Source: Pseudomonas fluorescens (lineage in GTDB: Bacteria > Pseudomonadota > Gammaproteobacteria > Pseudomonadales > Pseudomonadaceae). From it: DNA of 64,000 nt. The notes beneath the pieces are model-generated. The model worked only from the letters and a program-made list of their open reading frames with translations, was not told the origin of the DNA and did not search any database. The stretch is from NCBI RefSeq assembly GCF_902497855.1, contig NZ_CABVHU010000009.1:248001-312000 (forward strand). The letters are read 5' to 3'. Positions 61,205-64,000 of this stretch are shown in pieces (position 1 is the stretch's first letter; the number at the start of each line of letters is the position of its first letter). Both the position numbers and the translations under genes were made by a program.

Positions 61205-62223
61205 TCAGGCGAAACAGCGCTTGGCATCAAATGGCTGTTTCTCCTTCAGGATGTGATAACTCGCCCGCGCCAGTTTGTGCGCCAGCGCTTTGGTGGCGAC
61301 CACGGCATTGGTCTTGGCTTTCTTTTTCTCGAAAAAACGTTTGGCTTCTTCACTGAAACGCCGAGCAAAATTCGCCGCTTCGATAAACGCCCAGATCAAG
61401 TAAGCGTTGCCGTTCTTGGTGTTGCCTTCGCCCCTTTTTCTTACCATTGGAGTAGTGCGCACTCTTTATGCACCGGGCATAAGAGGCGAAGTTGCCCACG
61501 TCGGCAAAGCGCTCGATATCGCCAGTTTCCAGCATGATGACCGTGGCCAGCACTTCGCCGATTCCAGGCATCGTTTTTAACAAACAGAACTCCGGCCGCA
61601 GGCGAGCTTCATGCAGTAAGCGATCCTCAAGGATGTCAATCTGAGCCTGCACTGCCTGGATGATCGCGATATTGGCTTTCATCGCCAGAGCTACAATCCG
61701 TGGTCAGGCCGAGCCTGTCCACGGAGGTAGCTGACAGGCCTTTGACTTCATTGCAACTCATCCCGTGGCCAAACTGGCGCGCCATGATGTTCTCCACCGC
61801 CAGAATGTGCTGCGTCCTACTGCGGACCAACTGAATACGTTTACGTGCCAAATCGCGCAGTGCCCGTTCTTGCGGCGGATGGATATAGCCAGTCGGCAAT
61901 ATACCGAGTCGCAATAAATGCGCCAGGAACGCTGCATCATCCTTATCGTCAGAATGCTTTAAACCGTTGTAGCGTTGCGTCGCCACGGGGTTGGCCAGCT
62001 TTACCTCGAACCCTGCCGCCTTCAGACCATCGACCAGCCAATACCAGTTGTAGGTCGACTCGACCACGACACCGAGCAATTCGGCACGATGCGGTTCGAG
62101 CAGCGGGAGGATTTTCGTCAACTCATTAGGGCAGCGCCGACTGAGCAGGATCTGGTCCGTTTCGTCGGTAACCACCACAACGCTGTTGTTTGAATGCAGG
62201 TCTATGCCACAGAATTTCATCAC
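61205..62223 (-). pseudogene. IS110-family transposase broken by two frameshifts
   Basis: The N-terminal DEDD domain is clear (CGIDLHSNNSVVVVTD, VVVESTYNWYWLVD, KHSDDKDDAAFLAHLL), followed in a second frame by the transposase_20 domain (FCLLKTMPGIGEVLATVIML, FASYARCIKSAHYSNGKKKG) and in a third by NTKNGNAYLIWAFIEAANFA to a normal C-terminus. Frame changes fall near 61690 and 61445; the latter is at a CCCCTTTTT run, where an assembly error is possible. IS110 elements lack clear terminal inverted repeats, so the element ends are not defined. Confidence 0.85.
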
Positions 62224-62394
62224 GGCCTCCTCACAGCAAAAGTCTAAGTTCGCACCTTGAATTTTGCGCCACCTCCGTGAGGTGGGGAGGCCGGCTAGAT
62301 GATTCTAAGATTTATTTTCAAGCGAAGAAGTCAGGCTAGCTGTCGTGAGCTCGCAAATTAAACATCCGCGCATGGCGCGTGTTTAAACGCCCTA

Positions 62395-62716
62395 TTGCTG
62401 ACCTCCTGAAAGCTACAACACCTTGCGCCGTTGCCTACGGGTACGCCAGAATCCGCCGGCTTGTGCGCCTTGGGGCCGCTAGGTAACTTGATTCGCGTCA
62501 CTGCCCATCAGTGATCGGGTTTAGTCGCCCGCGTTAACTCGGTTGTGCGTGCATCTGTCATGCAGGTCTTTTATTGCCTGTACTTGATGGTGGCTGTACG
62601 TAGGGCGCCTTCGGGCGCGCCGGATTTCTGAGTTTCCCGGTCGACTAACCTGCGTACAGCTGCCTCCCTTTTGTTTAGTCGCTAAAGGGTTGGCACTCAA
62701 TCAGGAAACTCAGCAT
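62395..62716 (+). promoter_or_regulatory. Long structured leader of the DUF6124 gene
   Basis: About 300 bp with several hairpins (for example GGCGCCTTCGGGCGC at 62606) and signature segments TTGTGCGCCTTGGGGCCGCT, ATCGGGTTTAGTCGCCCGCG and TTTAGTCGCTAAAGGGTTG. I recall very similar leaders before other DUF6124/DUF3077-type genes in Pseudomonas. It may be a cis-acting RNA; the function is unknown. Confidence 0.5.
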
Positions 62717-63076
62717 ATGAAGAAACCTTCACCCAATCCGCCAGACACCGATTCTGCGTCTCTACACGAATCCGATGCAAACACGTCCAACGAGTCTGCC
62801 GAGCGGGCTGCTTATTTTCACGTTCCGTCGATTGCCGACATCAAAGCCACGCCTCGTACACCCAGCACCCTGTTCACCGTCGACCCAGAGACCACGACCG
62901 AAACCCTTGTGGTTTATCTGGTCGAAACGCTGGCCTCGGTCGATGTGATGGTTCATCACCTGGTGGATCATCTGGACGGTGGGTCGCGTCACGCCTTGTT
63001 GGGTATTTCCAACAGCATTATGCTGGCCGAAATTACGGCGAACCGGGTGCTGGATAAGATCGATCCATCCAAGTAG
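62717..63076 (+). CDS. DUF6124 family protein
   Basis: 119 residues from ATG 62717. The N-terminal third is Pro/Ser/Asp-rich and disordered; the C-terminal half (PSTLFTVDPETTTETLVVYL, then SIMLAEITANRVLDKIDP) is a helical bundle typical of the Pseudomonas-restricted DUF6124 family. Function is unknown. The gene stands alone behind a long structured leader. A second leader-like stretch (ACTAACCAAAAGGACG near 63217) follows it without a gene. Confidence 0.8.
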   Translation: MKKPSPNPPDTDSASLHESDANTSNESAERAAYFHVPSIADIKATPRTPSTLFTVDPETTTETLVVYLVETLASVDVMVHHLVDHLDGGSRHALLGISNSIMLAEITANRVLDKIDPSK

Positions 63077-63293
63077 GTGCGGTTGACTGAGGTCGAATGA
63101 GTAAGCTCTTTGGGCCGCAGCGGTCTCTTTCTTAGGGAACGCTGCAAACCCTATGACGGGTAGCCGCGGCACCCAGGCTTCGCTCGCGAACCGAATGAGG
63201 GGCTGAACGAAGGGACTAACCAAAAGGACGATTTTATTTTAGGGCAATACCTTTTTCCGCAGGGCTGAACATACGTATGCCACATTTTTGTCT

Positions 63294-63366
63294 GTCACCT
63301 TTCCGAAAAAATAGATCCGTCACCTTTTCCGTCCGGTCACCTTTTCCGTCCGTCACCTTTTCCGTC
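63294..63366. repeat. Four copies of GTCACCTTTTCCG
   Basis: GTCACCTTTCCG, GTCACCTTTTCCGTCC, GTCACCTTTTCCGTCC and GTCACCTTTTCCGTCC, the first separated by AAAAAATAGATCC. Same motif and context as 8461-8501. The DNA from 63367 to 63726 shows no supported gene. Confidence 0.75.
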
Positions 63367-63726
63367 CTGCGCACACGCTATGCACGCCAGCCAAACACGA
63401 TGCAAGCGGTAGACGCCGTCCTTGACCAGATAGTGGCAACCGGTCGTTTCCGTCGCTCGTCTATGACAGATCCGATAACTGGAAAACCTGTGGAAAGCCT
63501 CGCTCTGGTGTGAATAGATGCGCAGTCTTCCCGCTGTCCACCAGAGACCTTCACTGCGTCCACGCCGTATTGCATCGATCTCGCTGATCCAGTCTCGCGC
63601 CACCCTGTGAGCATTGATGGTGAGGGTACGCGGACTGCCGGTGTTGATTCCGTACGTCGCACAGTCCGGCTATCGACGTCCAGACGTTCCCGAGGGCTGT
63701 CCTGGACACAGGTGAATTTCAGACAA

Positions 63727-63752
63727 TAAAAAACCCGGCGCGATGGCCGGGT
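63727..63752 (-). terminator. Rho-independent terminator on the minus strand
   Basis: ACCCGGC / GCCGGGT stem with loop CATCGC followed by a T-run on the minus strand. Confidence 0.85.
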
Positions 63753-63769
63753 GTCGGTGAGCATTTCGC

Positions 63770-63970
63770 TCAAATAACGGTGAAGCTAGCGCTGGCTGCG
63801 AGGCAACTTGAACCCAGGGAATGAATCGTTTCGAGTACAGCGCTTCCGAAGATTTTTCCCATTTTACTATCCCCTTTCGCAGATGAATCCGCTGCGACCG
63901 GCATCGCGTGGCTAAGAACAACAGTTTTTACAGCAGCCAAACACATTACTCCGAGGGTTGAGATTGCCAT
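63770..63970 (-). CDS. Small hypothetical protein
   Basis: 66 residues from ATG 63970, ending 18 bp before a strong terminator on the same strand, which is the main support. Two hydrophobic stretches (ISTLGVMCLAAVKTVVL and LGSSCLAASASFTVI) flank a small polar part. No good ribosome site is seen and no family is recognised. A GTG at 63976 is an alternative start. Confidence 0.4.
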   Translation of the reverse strand: MAISTLGVMCLAAVKTVVLSHAMPVAADSSAKGDSKMGKIFGSAVLETIHSLGSSCLAASASFTVI

Positions 63971-64000
63971 CGCCACGGGTGTCGCACCCGAAAGCCCCAG

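Noticed and set aside
60933..61256. 107-codon plus-strand frame before the IS110 remnant
   Set aside because: No ribosome site, no family resemblance, and its end overlaps the transposase gene.

Overview
The window looks like chromosome of a Pseudomonas of the fluorescens/putida type. The evidence is the high G+C coding sequence, REP-type palindromes, protocatechuate and gallate pathways in Pseudomonas arrangement, an OprD porin, a DUF6124 gene with a long structured leader, and AAnAAnAA (Crc/Hfq) motifs at the starts of catabolic genes. Everything here comes from reading the sequence; no database was searched.

Layout. 0-1.5 kb: end of a branched-chain-type ABC importer (livG, livF), then a tandem REP array. 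2-4.5 kb: ketopantoate-reductase-like enzyme, class II aldolase, MarR regulator. 4.6-6 kb: GT25 glycosyltransferase, DUF2934 protein, small membrane protein. 6.2-8.4 kb: a His-Xaa-Ser (hxsDBCA) peptide-modification locus in which both radical-SAM maturase genes have lost the part carrying the FeS-cluster motif. 8.6-13.7 kb: gallate degradation (galD, galC, galB, galR, galA). 14-17 kb: copper resistance (copA, copB, deleted copC) with a CopR-type box. 17-19.5 kb: pcaQ and pcaHG. 19.6-21.9 kb: arsJ and its GAPDH partner, divergent from an SRAP gene. 22.8-23.9 kb: small secreted proteins. 23.9-29.1 kb: a LysR gene divergent from an SDR, MFS transporter and split transketolase operon.

29.7-59 kb: a 28.9-kb catabolic segment bracketed by two 365-bp direct repeats, each holding a tRNA-Gln(TTG). 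It contains (i) a minus-strand operon of GH88-like hydrolase, MaoC hydratase, CoA transferase, Fe-alcohol dehydrogenase, acyl-CoA dehydrogenase, acyl-CoA ligase and OprD porin, with a divergent LysR; (ii) a five-gene branched-chain-type ABC importer whose LivF has Arg in place of the Walker A Lys; (iii) an AraC, XdhC, alpha/beta hydrolase, MFS, enoyl-CoA hydratase, acyl-CoA ligase and three-subunit molybdenum hydroxylase module, flanked by two copies of a ~100-bp repeat with a hairpin that shows a compensatory base change. A GDSL hydrolase follows.

57.9-64 kb: recombination-scarred DNA with two 3' fragments of tRNA-Pro(GGG), SDR and LysR gene fragments, an AT-rich membrane-protein gene, a doubly frameshifted IS110-family transposase, DUF6124 and short CACCTTTTCC repeats.

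The genes fit a soil or plant-associated bacterium that uses aromatic and other organic acids. Gallate and protocatechuate are handled by known ring-cleavage pathways. The large bracketed segment encodes uptake, CoA activation, hydroxylation and beta-oxidation-like steps for substrates that cannot be named from sequence. Repeated internal gene deletions (hxsB, hxsC, copC) and gene fragments show ongoing decay.
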